Below, one piece after another: positions 24,623 through 32,952 of a stretch of 38,999 nucleotides of DNA. Under the pieces are notes generated by a model. It saw nothing but the letters and a program-made list of their open reading frames with translations. It was not told where the DNA came from and made no database searches. Made by a program: the position numbers and the translations under genes. Numbering within the stretch: position 1 is the first letter of the stretch; each line of letters opens with the position of its first letter. This stretch comes from JBFLVQ01 sp040758525 (GTDB taxonomy: Bacteria; Acidobacteriota; Blastocatellia; Chloracidobacteriales; JADJPF01). The stretch covers positions 1 through 38,999 of the forward strand of contig JBFLVQ010000013.1 in assembly GCA_040758525.1 (NCBI GenBank). Direction: 5' to 3'.

Positions 24623-25243
24623 TTGAGTCGACCTACGCTTTCATCCGACGCAGAGGCGCTTTGTGCACACTTTTGTGGGCATTGTGCCTTAATTGAGCAG
24701 CGTCGCCAGGGTAAATGTCCCAAGGGACAGACTACCTGCGGTGCTCAAATAGATAAAGTTTATACGCTTAAACAGTCTTATGCGGGCCTGCCAGCAGTTT
24801 CTTTGGTTCATATCAAGGATATCTTCTGGTCATTGGATAAGGACTATGCCACCGTCACGATCGTAACAACAGAGGGTCAGCGATTTGGCGTCGCTTGGAC
24901 ATTGTTAGATCCAGACGTGCCATCGATCTTTGAACTTCCTATGCAGGATGGCTTTCAATGGCTTAGCGAACGTAGCTGGGAAGAGCGTGGGCAACTCTTT
25001 GAGCGCGGCCTAGAGATCCTTCTACAAGATGTGCAACATGGTCCACGCCGTCGTACCCTACCAGGTCGCGATCTATTGGGTATAGGTAGAGCGCCTCGTC
25101 TTCCTATCCCACTGACGCCACGCACGACAGAGTTGTTACAAGAGATTAAAGCGCTTACTGAGGAGGATGATATATTGACATCGATCCGCGCTATCTACCT
25201 CTTAATGCGTTACGGTATACATGAGCAACCAGGACAGAGTTAA
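24623..25243 (+). CDS. Unknown protein with Cys-rich N-terminus
   Basis: A 206-aa protein. The first 40 residues carry five cysteines (Cys14, Cys18, Cys21, Cys32, Cys39), a likely metal site. Residues 60-110 look like a small beta domain, and the rest is helical and Arg-rich. The start is TTG with AAGGGG about ten bases upstream. There is no in-frame ATG in the first 100 codons, so a rare TTG start is required. It follows the membrane gene by 86 bases and converges with the next gene, leaving only 7 bases between stops. No family is recognised. Confidence 0.6.
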   Translation: MSRPTLSSDAEALCAHFCGHCALIEQRRQGKCPKGQTTCGAQIDKVYTLKQSYAGLPAVSLVHIKDIFWSLDKDYATVTIVTTEGQRFGVAWTLLDPDVPSIFELPMQDGFQWLSERSWEERGQLFERGLEILLQDVQHGPRRRTLPGRDLLGIGRAPRLPIPLTPRTTELLQEIKALTEEDDILTSIRAIYLLMRYGIHEQPGQS

Positions 25244-25250
25244 GCCTGCG

Positions 25251-25715
25251 TTAGATCGGTTGACAAGGGTCAAGCAGTGGTCGTAGCACATCGCTTACTT
25301 CAATATTGTCTAAGCAAGGCTGGTAGTTCTGCCAACTTTCTAGATCAAGCAGGTAAAAATCTAGCTCAGGCGGGAACCAGAGCACTTTGCAGGCGGTAAA
25401 GCCAAACAGTAGCGCCTTATAGCCGCCCAACTCCATAGCCAGACAGAGTTCATCAAGTTGAGGATCTTTGAGTATCACAGAGAAAGAGGCATGGGCGAAT
25501 TTACGGCTTACATGGCTTAGACGTGTCTCTATATGCAATACATCATTACGTTCGTGGCGTATTAGGCGAGCTTTAGGAAAATATTCTTGGAAAGCAGTAA
25601 GAATTTGAGCATCAACGAAGGGGCCAGCCAGTCGGTTAATTACCCGACCAATTATCGAAGTACGTACCATTCCCCAGAGGGTTGACCCAGAATCTATTCT
25701 CTCTTCTTCCGCCAT
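25251..25715 (-). CDS. Conserved-looking hypothetical protein
   Basis: A 154-aa soluble protein with no recognisable motif. GAGG lies five bases before the ATG. Composition is normal (mixed alpha/beta, with FTACKVLWFPPELDFYLLD the most distinctive stretch). It converges with the Cys-rich gene, with seven bases between the stop codons and no room for a terminator hairpin, so read-through transcripts would overlap. Confidence 0.6.
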   Translation of the reverse strand: MAEEERIDSGSTLWGMVRTSIIGRVINRLAGPFVDAQILTAFQEYFPKARLIRHERNDVLHIETRLSHVSRKFAHASFSVILKDPQLDELCLAMELGGYKALLFGFTACKVLWFPPELDFYLLDLESWQNYQPCLDNIEVSDVLRPLLDPCQPI

Positions 25716-25878
25716 ATCGCCTCAACCTCACAAGGATAGCGGAAAATTCTCTCCTTGCAAACGGTAAATTCTGCTATCAGGCTAACCATCATCAGCCATC
25801 AAAGCGACCTTGCTAAGCATCATTACGGAATAGCTGAGAACGAGGCTTAAGGATTGTGTCCTACAAGCCTGTTTTGTG

Positions 25879-25907
25879 TTGACTTTAGAATGAAATGTAC
25901 CTATTAT
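25879..25907 (+). promoter_or_regulatory. Promoter of the FecR-like/TPR/O-antigen ligase cassette
   Basis: TTGACT (25879-25884), exactly 17 bases, TATTAT (25902-25907), each one base off consensus. Predicted transcription begins near 25914. This leaves an untranslated leader of about 128 bases and shows that the longer in-frame ATG at 25895, which lies in the spacer, is not the start. Confidence 0.65.
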
Positions 25908-26041
25908 CTAAACCCAGAGTCGCCATTGTTCGGAAAGTTTCAATTGATAACAGAAGCTACCTAGAACAGAGTTGCAATAATTCGAAAATGATGAATTTTC
26001 TAACGCAACTAGTACTTGAGCGCGATGGGAGGTGGGTGACA

Positions 26042-27052
26042 ATGAGAAAGTTTCTAATAGTCCCGTTAACATTGATGATCGTAATACCTTTGTTAGCAGT
26101 CAGCCTCTATTTACTAAGAATGGATGCTGGAGTTGCCGAGGCAAAGGTAGTAACAACTGGTGACTCGCCAGTTAATGCGATGTTATTATCCCGTGGTAAA
26201 GCATTTATTGATGGCGCGCCAACGCTTTCTGGTGCTACCGTGATTTCTGGCAGCCAGGTCAGAAGTGAGGCAGATGTGGTTCAGGTTGCCTTAGCAGGTC
26301 GTGGTCGTGTAGAGCTAGAAGCTAACAGCGAGGCCAAGTTAGATTTCGATCATCAAAATCTGACTGTTACTATTCTTTCTGGGACTGTAAGAGTAAAATC
26401 GAATTCTGGTGTGGAGACCAATATTCTCACTGCTTCTGGCGAAGTAGCACGTATGAATAATCTCCAGCCGGCCGAAGCCGTCATTACAAAAACAGGTAAT
26501 GTTGCTGAAGTATTACCGATCAGCGGAGATGTTAAGATTGATAATAAAATCTCTGCTAATCGGCCAGAGAAGCTTCAGCTTCAGGTAATCGAGGGTGATA
26601 ATCAGGCTGCACCTATACAGAATAATTATTCAGAAAATTTGCGTGTGAAAGTTACTGATAAATCTGGTAATCCGGTCTCTGGTGTTATGGTGCATTTTCG
26701 TGCCCCCGCTGAGGGTGCGAGCTTAGTCTTTGGCAATATTACAAGTCAGGCGACAGTAGTTAGCAATGCTGATGGAGTAGCAGAAGCCCCTGCTTTCCGT
26801 GCTAATGGTATCGGCGGTGATTTTGGTGTTACTGCAATGGTGCCAGGCGGCGATCCACTTGCTATCACGCTACAAAATCTACAAGGATTAAATTCTGCTG
26901 CCGGTCCATTAAGAGGCGCCGTCAGCGGTGCGTCTAGCCGGCCACGTGGTGGTTCCTCAGGCAATACCACAGAGCCTACAATAACTCCAATTGGTGGCAC
27001 GCCAATCGGTGGCGGCCGAGGGATTATTCGTAAGAATAATCCTACTCCTTAA
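26042..27052 (+). CDS. Membrane-anchored FecR-like plus Big_1 Ig-like domain protein
   Basis: A 336-aa envelope protein. Residues 4-25 form a signal anchor. About 58-160 is a FecR-like beta domain (VQVALAGRGRVELEANSEAK, VTILSGTVRVKS). About 181-280 is a bacterial Ig-like Big_1 domain (LRVKVTDKSGNPVSGVMVHF, VSNADGVAEAP). The tail (284-336) is Gly/Ser/Pro-rich with a short IGG repeat. GGAGG (26028-26032) lies nine bases before the ATG at 26042; GTG 26036 is an alternative. It heads a three-gene cassette with a TPR/carbohydrate-binding-like protein and an O-antigen ligase homologue, which points to surface polysaccharide assembly. Confidence 0.75.
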   Translation: MRKFLIVPLTLMIVIPLLAVSLYLLRMDAGVAEAKVVTTGDSPVNAMLLSRGKAFIDGAPTLSGATVISGSQVRSEADVVQVALAGRGRVELEANSEAKLDFDHQNLTVTILSGTVRVKSNSGVETNILTASGEVARMNNLQPAEAVITKTGNVAEVLPISGDVKIDNKISANRPEKLQLQVIEGDNQAAPIQNNYSENLRVKVTDKSGNPVSGVMVHFRAPAEGASLVFGNITSQATVVSNADGVAEAPAFRANGIGGDFGVTAMVPGGDPLAITLQNLQGLNSAAGPLRGAVSGASSRPRGGSSGNTTEPTITPIGGTPIGGGRGIIRKNNPTP

Positions 27053-27074
27053 GAGCTAGAGTGACCCCCTGCCC

Positions 27075-28349
27075 ATGCGGGTGAGTCTAAATCTACAGAT
27101 CCCAATGAAGAGTCTGCTCGTCAGGCTCTTCATTTTTCTTTCTATCGTTATCTTTGCCATAGTAGTAACACGTTCCATCTACCGCAATGGAATGGGTGAA
27201 ATCTACTACAATGTGGGTGCTGGCAAAGACTATCTAGAAACCGCCATTCAGTACCGTGCTGCTCATCCAGAAGCCTATTATCAGCTTGGTCTTATTTATC
27301 TATATGATTTCAATGCCAGCGATAACCGCCGCGCAGTCACTGCACTAGCACAGGCAGTTACGCTTTCACCCAATGATTACTCCTACTGGTTGGCATTAGG
27401 CAAAGCTTTTGAATTGGGTGGCTCGTTAGTTGAAGCAAGGACTGCTTTTGAACATGCTCTGAAATTAGCGCCAAACTATTATGATCCTGCTTTTGAGAGT
27501 GCCAATTTCTATTATCGTATTGGTGAACGAGAGCTTGCCCGAGAGCAATTTTCCCATGCACTAACACAAGCACCGCGTTGGGAATTTTATAATATTTTAA
27601 TCTCATCTTGGCAGGCCGTAGAACGTGATTATGAGATAATGTTAAAACTTGTTCCTGCTGCGGTTGAGCCACGTGTGCGTTTTACAGAATTTCTTGTTAC
27701 ACAGAAACGCCTTCCAGAAGCTTGCCAAACCCTATTACTGATCCCTAAGGCTGAGCGTGCCGCTTATCGAGGCGTGCTAAGACAAGTAATCGATTCCTCA
27801 ATAAATGCACGTGAATTTGAGCTAGCTGATAAGACTTGGCGAGCATATACCGAAATGGCTGCCGACCTGAATATTTATAATGGTGGGTTTGAAACGGATA
27901 TTGTCAATTTTGGCTTTGATTGGCAGGTGATTGAAAATAAGAATGTGATTGTGCGTGTCGATGAAGACTTGCATCGTGAAGGGGTTCGTTCGTTAGATAT
28001 ACGTTTTGATAATGCTGAGAATATTGCCTATGAATTGGTAACTAAATACGTGCCAGTCAAGAGTGGCAGTTCATATCGATTAAGCTTTGCCGTGCGTAGC
28101 GAAAAGCTCTTGAATGAGAGCATGCCTTTTATTGAAATAACCGATCAATTAACGACTGCGCCAATCGTAACAGAGTCAGCGGCCAGCGCACATCAAGGTT
28201 GGCAAGAACGTGAACTCACTTTTAAGTCACCACCAACAACAGGTGTTGTAAAGATTACTATTCGTCGTAAGGCCAATGAGAGTTTTGCCCGCAAATTTAT
28301 TGGCGAAGTCTGGTATGATAATTTCCGACTCGACGAGATTGCCAATTAA
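27075..28349 (+). CDS. TPR protein with C-terminal carbohydrate-binding-like domain
   Basis: A 424-aa inner-membrane-anchored protein. One helix at about 14-34 is followed by TPR-type helical repeats (about 60-215: AYYQLGLIYLYDF, YWLALGKAFELGGSLVEART, AFESANFYYRIGERELAREQ). About 275-424 is a jelly-roll domain beginning NGGFETDIVNFGFDW, which resembles CBM4/9-type modules. It is 22 bases after the FecR-like gene and 62 before the O-antigen ligase homologue. This makes it a candidate scaffold that holds glycan at the export site. Function is inferred. ATG 27105 is a possible alternative start. Confidence 0.75.
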   Translation: MRVSLNLQIPMKSLLVRLFIFLSIVIFAIVVTRSIYRNGMGEIYYNVGAGKDYLETAIQYRAAHPEAYYQLGLIYLYDFNASDNRRAVTALAQAVTLSPNDYSYWLALGKAFELGGSLVEARTAFEHALKLAPNYYDPAFESANFYYRIGERELAREQFSHALTQAPRWEFYNILISSWQAVERDYEIMLKLVPAAVEPRVRFTEFLVTQKRLPEACQTLLLIPKAERAAYRGVLRQVIDSSINAREFELADKTWRAYTEMAADLNIYNGGFETDIVNFGFDWQVIENKNVIVRVDEDLHREGVRSLDIRFDNAENIAYELVTKYVPVKSGSSYRLSFAVRSEKLLNESMPFIEITDQLTTAPIVTESAASAHQGWQERELTFKSPPTTGVVKITIRRKANESFARKFIGEVWYDNFRLDEIAN

Positions 28350-28411
28350 GCAGAGCCGATAATAAATTACGCCTTTTAATATCGCTTTTAAAGACGCTTA
28401 AACGATAACTT

Positions 28412-29824
28412 ATGAGTGAACCAGTAACCATATCAAAGCCAGCACAAAAGCGGCGTGTCGGTAAGAGAGCCACACAGGTCCGGCGCGGTTTCACTGATAG
28501 AATGATATTTTGGTGTCTAGTGCTAGCGGTTGTGATTGCCCCTTTACTGATCGGTTCGAGTGGTATTACCTCGCTAATGGTGATGAAATACTTTGCTGTT
28601 GCAATACTCTGTTTATGGGCAATAAAGATCTTACTTGTACAGGAGTTGAATCTATCGCTGAGTGTGCCGGCGCTAGCATTGATTGGTTACTGTTTACTAG
28701 TAGCGATACAATTATTACCGCTTCCTGGAGTAGTGCCAATCGTTACCCCTAGCGCAGAGGTTCTACGTATAATACCTAGCTTAAAAGTAACACAATCTAT
28801 CTCTCTTGATCCGGTCGCTACTGAACAGGCACTTGCCAAATTGGTGACATTAGTTTTTCTTTTTATTGTTGCACATAATTTTATTACACGACGTAACCAT
28901 GTCTTATTTGGTCAGATCATTCTTTGGTTAGGATTTGCTATTGCAATCTTTGGTCTTGTACAGCATTTTACTTGGACAGGGAAAATCTACTGGTTCTATA
29001 CCGCCACAGATGTTGCTTTTGGACCATTCACTAATCGTGATCGATTTGCTGGATATACCGAAATGACTATGGCGCTAGCCTTGGCAGCAGCATTCTCTCC
29101 TGAGAATGTTGGTGGCAAGCGCGCTCTTTATAGTTTTGTTGCGATAGTAATGGGTGTTGCGATTGTTGTCTGTGGATCGCGAGGCGGCATTGTTGCAATG
29201 GTATGCGAGTTTACTTTAATAACCATATTGGCGCTCTGGTACCGATCTTCAGAGACAATGGGTGAGAAATTTGGTCTGCCTAACTGGGTATTACCGGTTG
29301 CAGGAGTAGCATTGCTTGTTTGTGCAATTGGGATAGGCGCCTCCTATTTGGGTATGGATCGTACCCTAGCTGGTTTTGAAACCCTCTTCAAGAATGATTT
29401 AGATGTTGCCACAGGCGACCGTATAAAGGTATGGAAAGGATCTTGGCAACTTTTTTGGACACGACCATTGTTAGGTAGTGGACTGGGCGCCTTTGGCGTC
29501 GCCTATACACACTTTGCCCAGGAGAATGGTAGTTATTGGTTTCGTGAAGTACATAATGATTATCTACAGGTGCTGACCGATACTGGATTGGTAGGAGCCT
29601 TACTAGGTGTTATTTTCTTGTTAGGGCTTGTTCAAGCTGCACGTCGCAAACTTGCCAACCTAGAACAAGAGTCATATATGCTGGTGCTAGGCGCTATTGT
29701 TGGTATAGTTGCTATATTGATTCATAGTCTGGTCGATTTTAATCTACAGATTGCTGCCCACTCCCTCCTCTTTTTGATGCTAGCAAACTTTCTTGTGATC
29801 GAATCGAGTAATGCTAAACAATAG
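28412..29824 (+). CDS. O-antigen ligase/Wzy_C family membrane protein
   Basis: A 470-aa polytopic protein (roughly ten helices). The Wzy_C signature VHNDYLQVLTDTGLVG has His381, typical of WaaL and related glycan ligases or polymerases, after a large periplasmic loop. The polar N-terminus (1-28, Arg/Lys-rich) is cytoplasmic. It belongs to the FecR/TPR cassette. No glycosyltransferases are adjacent, so the glycan substrate is unknown, and ligase versus polymerase cannot be decided from sequence. The last 11 bases overlap the end of the archaemetzincin gene on the other strand. Confidence 0.85.
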   Translation: MSEPVTISKPAQKRRVGKRATQVRRGFTDRMIFWCLVLAVVIAPLLIGSSGITSLMVMKYFAVAILCLWAIKILLVQELNLSLSVPALALIGYCLLVAIQLLPLPGVVPIVTPSAEVLRIIPSLKVTQSISLDPVATEQALAKLVTLVFLFIVAHNFITRRNHVLFGQIILWLGFAIAIFGLVQHFTWTGKIYWFYTATDVAFGPFTNRDRFAGYTEMTMALALAAAFSPENVGGKRALYSFVAIVMGVAIVVCGSRGGIVAMVCEFTLITILALWYRSSETMGEKFGLPNWVLPVAGVALLVCAIGIGASYLGMDRTLAGFETLFKNDLDVATGDRIKVWKGSWQLFWTRPLLGSGLGAFGVAYTHFAQENGSYWFREVHNDYLQVLTDTGLVGALLGVIFLLGLVQAARRKLANLEQESYMLVLGAIVGIVAILIHSLVDFNLQIAAHSLLFLMLANFLVIESSNAKQ

Positions 29825-30353
29825 CTTCAGCAAGCGATTGTGTACAATCAGGACAGAAACGATCCGATTTCTTGTCGGTGTCAGCTAAAGTATTAGAGAG
29901 ATACATCACACAACGTGACTGTGTACAATGGCGCAATCCTAGCATATGTCCTAATTCATGAGTTGCCTCTTTGCAGGCTCTAGCTTGTAGTAGTCTGCTA
30001 TCCTTCTTTTTGCTCCCAAAAGAGGGTCGCAGCCGCGCTAACGAAATAATACCAACACGACCAGCTATTTCAGCTTCACCAAAGACAAAGTTCAGCCCCA
30101 ACGAATATAGATCATCAGTCATCAACGCAAGCGCCAAGCCCATTTGCGAAGGTGTGGTCGCTTTTAGACGTGCCAATATCATTGTTGAATTGTATTGTTG
30201 GCGTTCCTGTGAATATGAGCTAGCAATATCTAATTTAGTGTGATCAATCAGGCAATTGGTATCAAAAAGCAGACTGATATGTCGGACTAGCTCTGCTAAT
30301 ACAGCCTCTTCCATTGGTTGTAGCACTCGTAAACAGACCGCCGACAGTTTCAA
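29814..30353 (-). CDS. Archaemetzincin-family zinc metalloprotease
   Basis: A 179-aa probable metallopeptidase. The full signature is present: HELGHMLGLRHC (His132, Glu133, His136, Cys143), Cys148, Met150, then CPDC (Cys167, Cys170), that is HExxHxxGx3Cx4CxM followed by CxxC. The usual gap of 17 between Met and CxxC is 16 here. The third zinc ligand is taken from His142. It starts with TTG, supported by AGGAG seven bases upstream. It follows the rhomboid gene by 31 bases on the same strand, and its 3-prime end overlaps the O-antigen ligase gene by 11 bases. The physiological substrate of the family is not known. Confidence 0.88.
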   Translation of the reverse strand: MKLSAVCLRVLQPMEEAVLAELVRHISLLFDTNCLIDHTKLDIASSYSQERQQYNSTMILARLKATTPSQMGLALALMTDDLYSLGLNFVFGEAEIAGRVGIISLARLRPSFGSKKKDSRLLQARACKEATHELGHMLGLRHCTQSRCVMYLSNTLADTDKKSDRFCPDCTQSLAEAIV

Positions 30354-30384
30354 GAAGTTTCTCCTGAATATTTTTAACTAAATT

Positions 30385-31173
30385 TTATCTTACTATGCTA
30401 ATAGCAGTCTGTTCATCTTTGCGGACCAAGCTGTGTGGAAGTGAAGGAAGATAAACAGCAGAGGCATATTTTATCTTTTGTACATTCAGACGTACAGGTC
30501 GCACAAGTAGTAACAATAAAGCAAGTCCAGCAAGAAAACCTCCTATATGTGCCCACCAAGCGATTTGACTGCCTCCATTAATGAATTCTAGGGTTCCGTA
30601 AAGACATTGTTGTATTACCCAGACACCAATAAAAAAGCCCGCTGGCAGCTCAAACATCTGTAGGAAAAAGAAGACTGGTAGCACAGTCAAAACACGTGCA
30701 CGAGGATAGAGTAGTAGATAAGCGCCTAGCACACCCGACACCGCACCAGAAGCGCCTACAGATGGTACTTCAGATTGACTGTTCATAATCAAATGCGCAC
30801 AAGCCGCTAATATACCGCAAGCAAGATAGAAGAGTAAGAAACGCCATCTGCCTAGCCGATCTTCTATATTGTCGCCAAAGATCCATAGGTAGAGCATATT
30901 GCCAAGTAGATGCAGCCAACCGCCGTGTAGGAACATAGAGGTTAACAACGGTCTATATAAGGCGAGTTGAGCAGGTACTGTACTACCATCTTGAAGCGTT
31001 GCTTCTCCTCTAGCAAAGAATTCTGTTGGTATGATGGCATAGCGTTGCAGGAAACCGAACAGTTCTATACCAAGACTGAGTTGGTAAATAAAGACAGAAA
31101 TATTGAGTATAATCAGTGAGAGTGTAACAATTGGCCAGCGTTCTAGTCGTATATTGTCCTTGAGCGGTATCAT
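30385..31173 (-). CDS. Rhomboid-family intramembrane serine protease
   Basis: A 262-aa membrane protein with about six helices. Catalytic residues are present: Ser142 in VGASGAVSG and His209 in WWAHIGGFLAGL. HGGWLHLLGNM provides the conserved L4 helix histidines. The start MIPLKDN followed by a short polar stretch is the usual bacterial rhomboid N-terminus. The frame runs open 52 codons further upstream to 31329, but AGAGGG with correct spacing supports 31173. It is probably co-transcribed with the archaemetzincin gene downstream. Confidence 0.87.
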   Translation of the reverse strand: MIPLKDNIRLERWPIVTLSLIILNISVFIYQLSLGIELFGFLQRYAIIPTEFFARGEATLQDGSTVPAQLALYRPLLTSMFLHGGWLHLLGNMLYLWIFGDNIEDRLGRWRFLLFYLACGILAACAHLIMNSQSEVPSVGASGAVSGVLGAYLLLYPRARVLTVLPVFFFLQMFELPAGFFIGVWVIQQCLYGTLEFINGGSQIAWWAHIGGFLAGLALLLLLVRPVRLNVQKIKYASAVYLPSLPHSLVRKDEQTAISIVR

Positions 31174-31259
31174 ATCCAGCCCTCTCACTAAATAATTATT
31201 TCTACGCTCTTTGGTAACCGCAATCACTATGCCGGGAAGAGTATTGTAGAGATGCCGCA

Positions 31260-31277
31260 AAGCGCTATTAAGCGCTT
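31260..31277. promoter_or_regulatory. Inverted repeat between divergent rhomboid and cyclase genes
   Basis: AAGCGCT and its complement AGCGCTT flank a 4-base ATTA spacer, a compact 18-base dyad lying 87 bases from the rhomboid start and 82 from the cyclase start. It is placed where a shared operator could act on both genes. No regulator is assigned. Confidence 0.35.
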
Positions 31278-31358
31278 GGAAGGAGGGGGATTTTATTGTA
31301 AGCTGTTCGCAAATTGTACTTGCCCGCATTGGAAATTTTTACTCGAAGGGATATCGTT

Positions 31359-32915
31359 ATGAACAACAACCCTATGAGTGTTGCAACACAAGAACTCAAT
31401 GCCCAGAAACTTACTCTCTTGCTCGATGTTATGAGGTCGCTTGCTTCAGAACTCGATCTGAATACTCTGCTTCAGCTTATTATGAAGAAGACAACGGAAG
31501 TGATGGATGCAGATCGTAGTACGCTATTTCTTGTTGACTATAGAACCAATGAACTTTGGTCCAAGGTAGCACAAGGGGCTGGTATTAGTGAGATACGTTT
31601 TCCTATCGGCATAGGTATTGCTGGGCATGTAGCTACTACCGGCGAGACGGTGAATATCCCCGAGGCTTATGAAGATCCACGCTTTAATAAAGAGATTGAC
31701 AAGAAGACTGGCTACCGTACTAAGACGATCCTTTGTATGCCGATCAGAGATGAGAATGGCATCATCATAGGTGTTACTCAAGTGCTCAACAAACGAGATA
31801 GTATCTTCACCAAGGATGATGAGGATCTCTTAGGCGCATTTTCTGCGCAAACCTCTATCGCAATCAAAAATGCTAGACTGTTTGAAGAAGTTCTCTATAT
31901 GAAGAATTATAATGAGAGCATTCTCAGCAGTATTGCCACTGGCGTGATCACTACCGATGCTCATAAGCGTGTGATAATGGTAAATCCTGCTGCTCAGCGT
32001 ATCTTCCGATTAAGCTGCGAGACTACTGTAGGCAAGCTGACAGAAGAGATCTTCTACGGTAAGGAGAATGAGACACTACGCCAATTGATCGATACTGCCG
32101 CTACCAGCGGTGAGTCACAAGCAGCTTATGAACTGAAGTTTTCCATCAATCCTGAAGAGATCATTAATATTAATACCAGTGTCTTGCCACTTAAGGATCG
32201 TACTGGTCAAGGACTAGGCTTTGTCCTAGTAGTTCAGGATATCACCCAAGAGCAACGGCTAATGAGTACACTGTGCCGCTATGTTACACGTGAGATTGCT
32301 GAACAGGTGCTGCACGACCGTAGCAAACTAAGGTTAGGCGGAGTACGCCAGAAGGTCACAATACTCTTCTCCGATATACGCAACTTCACTGGTATGTCAG
32401 AACAGTTTGAGGCTGAGCAGATCGTCACCCTGCTTAATGACTACTTCTCGCGTATGATCAATGCTGTCTTCAAATATCAAGGTACACTCGACAAGTTTAT
32501 TGGTGATGCTATTATGGCCGTCTTTGGTGCCCCTATTGCGCGTGCTGATGATCCTATACGTGCTGTTGAAGCCGCTATTGAGATGCGTCGCGAACTGAAG
32601 AAATTTAATGAAGAGCGCCGACGTCAGGGTAAGCCGGCGATTGAGACGGGCATAGGTCTATGTGATGGTGAAGTGGTCTCTGGTAATATTGGTTCAGAGC
32701 AACGTATGGATTACACTGTGATTGGAGATGCCGTTAATCTTGCCTCACGCCTGGAAGGACTCTCAAAGAATTTTGATGCAAAGATTCTCTTCAACGAAGC
32801 CGTCTATCAGACCGTCAAGGATCGCGTCCCATGTGTTGAATTAGGATCTGAAAGTGTACGTGGTAAGGCTGAGAAGGTGAAAATTTACGGTATTATTGAC
32901 CACGATATTCTTTAA
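31359..32915 (+). CDS. GAF-PAS-class III adenylate cyclase
   Basis: A 518-aa soluble cyclase. About 20-185 is a GAF domain (LDLNTLLQLIMKKTTEVM, PIGIGIAGHVATTGE, DEDLLGAFSAQ). About 190-310 is PAS. The catalytic domain (about 320-510) has metal Asp339 (LFSDIRNFTG) and Asp383 (KFIGDAIMAVFG), and Asn460 and Arg464 (VNLASR). Lys379 and Thr453 at the purine-specificity positions favour ATP, so cAMP is the likely product. AAGGG lies eight bases before ATG 31359; the ATG at 31314 is not supported. It converges on the MBL hydrolase and shares a perfect hairpin with it. Confidence 0.92.
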   Translation: MNNNPMSVATQELNAQKLTLLLDVMRSLASELDLNTLLQLIMKKTTEVMDADRSTLFLVDYRTNELWSKVAQGAGISEIRFPIGIGIAGHVATTGETVNIPEAYEDPRFNKEIDKKTGYRTKTILCMPIRDENGIIIGVTQVLNKRDSIFTKDDEDLLGAFSAQTSIAIKNARLFEEVLYMKNYNESILSSIATGVITTDAHKRVIMVNPAAQRIFRLSCETTVGKLTEEIFYGKENETLRQLIDTAATSGESQAAYELKFSINPEEIININTSVLPLKDRTGQGLGFVLVVQDITQEQRLMSTLCRYVTREIAEQVLHDRSKLRLGGVRQKVTILFSDIRNFTGMSEQFEAEQIVTLLNDYFSRMINAVFKYQGTLDKFIGDAIMAVFGAPIARADDPIRAVEAAIEMRRELKKFNEERRRQGKPAIETGIGLCDGEVVSGNIGSEQRMDYTVIGDAVNLASRLEGLSKNFDAKILFNEAVYQTVKDRVPCVELGSESVRGKAEKVKIYGIIDHDIL

Positions 32916-32952
32916 TTATCGATTCAAGCTTTTGCTTGAATCGATAATTAAA
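32911..32952. terminator. Perfect 19-bp hairpin filling the gap between two convergent stop codons
   Basis: Arms 32911-32929 and 32934-32952 pair without a mismatch around a TTTT loop. The left arm contains the cyclase stop codon, and the right arm touches the MBL gene's stop (32953). It can end transcription in both directions and leaves no unassigned base between the genes. Confidence 0.88.

Noticed and set aside
25895..26041. 49-codon N-terminal extension of the FecR-like protein
   Set aside because: Its ATG falls between the -35 and -10 of a near-consensus promoter, and the signal anchor begins at 26042 after GGAGG.
31174..31329. 52-codon N-terminal extension of the rhomboid protease
   Set aside because: The canonical MIPLKDN start follows AGAGGG at 31173, and the extension contains the dyad shared with the divergent gene.
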